Below, in pieces: positions 63,038 to 64,000 of a stretch of 64,000 nt of DNA. Each line of letters begins with the position of its first letter. The stretch's first letter is position 1. This stretch comes from Aplidium turbinatum (Eukaryota; Chordata; Ascidiacea; Aplousobranchia; Polyclinidae): contig OU964919.1 of the NCBI GenBank assembly GCA_918807975.1, positions 40,431,824 to 40,495,823 on the forward strand, in the 5' to 3' direction. The notes below the pieces were generated by a model that was not told the DNA's origin, did no database searches, and saw only the letters and a program-made list of their open reading frames with translations. The position numbers and the translations under genes were made by a program.

Positions 63038-64000
63038 ATGTGTAGCAGTATGGAGCCGGGATATCAATTTTCAGTGGCTGAGCGGACAAAAATCATTGAA
63101 CATTACTTTTCGACAAAATCTGTAATCTTGACCCGGAGACATTTTCGTCATGACTTTTCTGAAAGGAAAACACCGTCTTGGAATACTATCAAACGCTTGT
63201 TGGAGAAGTTCAGAGACACTGACAGTGTGACTAACAACAATAAGAACCATAGTGGTCCACCTTCCACCGCAAGAACCCCCGAAAAAGTTCACGATGTTCG
63301 AACTCGTGTGGAGAAGTCTCCACGGAAATCCACCAGAAGACTTTCTCAGGAAGTGGGGATTTCAAGATCTTCTGTCAATAGAATTATTCATGCTGACTTG
63401 CAACTTTTCCCATACAAAATTCAGCTTCTTCAGACTCAAAGTCAAGCCAACAAGGATGAACGATTTGAATTTGGTCAGCAAATCAGTGAACGGATTGAGA
63501 ATAATCCCGGTCTTTTGGATGCGCTTCTCTTTAGCGACGAGGCCCACTTCCATTTGAGTGGCCATGTGAACAAACAAAATATGAGATTTTGGGCAGAAGC
63601 ACAGCCTCATGCACATGTGCAAGCACCCTTGAGTGTAACAAAAGTCACAGTTTGGTGTGCAATAGGACGTAATGGCATTTTTGATCCCTACTTTTTTGAG
63701 GACGACGAGGGATGCCAGGTAACTGTTAACACTGAACGTTACATCAAATTGCTCAGACGACAATTCATTCCAGCAGTAAGGAGGAGAAGGGGGACCGACT
63801 TGAATACAGCTGTATTCCAGCAAGACGGTGCCCCACCGCATTGCTCCAATCGTACCCTTGAGTATCTGCATCAGTACTTTCCTGGGGATCGATTGATTTC
63901 AAGGAGGACCAACAACCCCTGACCACCATATTCACCTGATTTTAACCCTCCTGACTACTTCCTCTGGGGATATCTGAAGGATAGAGTCTACCAGGACAAT
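63038..64000 (+). pseudogene. Tc1/mariner-superfamily transposase with one nonsense codon, runs off the window
   Basis: The frame runs from ATG at 63038 (or 63050) to a stop at 63922. It has an N-terminal helix-turn-helix pair (FSVAERTKIIEHYFSTK...; VRTRVEKSPRKSTRRLSQEV and GISRSSVNRIIH), then LLDALLFSDEAHFHLSGHVN (first Asp), KVTVWCAIGRNGIFDPYFFE and VFQQDGAPPHCSNRTLEYLH (second Asp). The protein clearly continues after the stop in the same frame with PPYSPDFNPPDYFLWGYLKD (third Asp). The TGA stands where relatives carry Trp (WPPxSPD), so a single nonsense change is likely. About 37 residues separate the second and third Asp, suggesting a DD37D (maT-like) subgroup. Inverted ends were not established; the right end is outside the window. 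Confidence 0.85.

Noticed and set aside
1-64000. CRISPR arrays, bacterial operons, rRNA genes
   Set aside because: No regularly spaced identical repeats, no ribosome-binding-site-led operons and no rRNA-like sequence; splice sites and LINE/SINE content show nuclear animal DNA.

Overview
This is AT-rich eukaryotic DNA, most likely from a marine invertebrate animal. Two multi-exon genes with GT-AG introns encode proteins that align along their length with the animal proteins SSR3 and MB21D2, and a third, single-exon gene resembles CCDC59/TAP26. The repeat content (hAT, pogo-like, piggyBac-like, mariner-like, LINE, Penelope, BEL/Pao, tRNA-derived SINEs) and the many copies of the short motif TAGGCTA/TAGGCCTA fit a tunicate or another marine invertebrate. 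I cannot name the species.

Layout. 1-1.8 kb: 3' part of a LINE reading frame. 3.5-11.5 kb: a pogo-like DNA transposon with inverted ends, interrupted by a BEL/Pao LTR-element fossil (4.3-8.8 kb) and a small hAT element (10.0-10.4 kb); a related LTR-like copy lies at 12.1-12.6 kb. 12.9-19.0 kb: a hAT element with an exact 8-bp target duplication, filled with Penelope and piggyBac fragments and a 3.5-kb LINE. 20-25 kb: three more hAT elements and a tRNA-like SINE. 25.5-34.8 kb: SSR3 (+ strand, four exons), whose first intron holds an antisense full-length-looking LINE. 36.6-46 kb: a deep nest of hAT elements, SINEs and palindromic elements inside a pogo-like piece and a repeated inverted-repeat family. 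47.0-47.5 kb: a decayed mariner-like element. 48.7-49.2 kb: the CCDC59/TAP26-like gene. 50-53 kb: small inverted-repeat elements. 53.2-62.6 kb: MB21D2 (minus strand, eight exons seen, 5' end not found). Its introns hold a complete-looking hammerhead ribozyme, a head-to-head pair of Penelope fragments, and two inverted copies of an element with a telomere-like core flanking one exon. From 63.0 kb to the end: a Tc1/mariner-superfamily transposase.

The host genes are ordinary cell machinery. SSR3 is an ER translocon subunit, MB21D2 belongs to the Mab-21/cGAS-like fold family, and CCDC59/FYV7 proteins act in ribosome biogenesis; nothing suggests they share a pathway. Most of the remainder is mobile DNA in layers, and several insertions can be proved from inside the window because an unoccupied relative of the target site is also present.

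The most notable items are the hammerhead ribozyme at 53.80-53.87 kb, the paired inverted elements around an MB21D2 exon with a G/T-only tract of about 350 bases, and the palindromic TTAA-inserted element whose empty site survives in a neighbouring Penelope copy.
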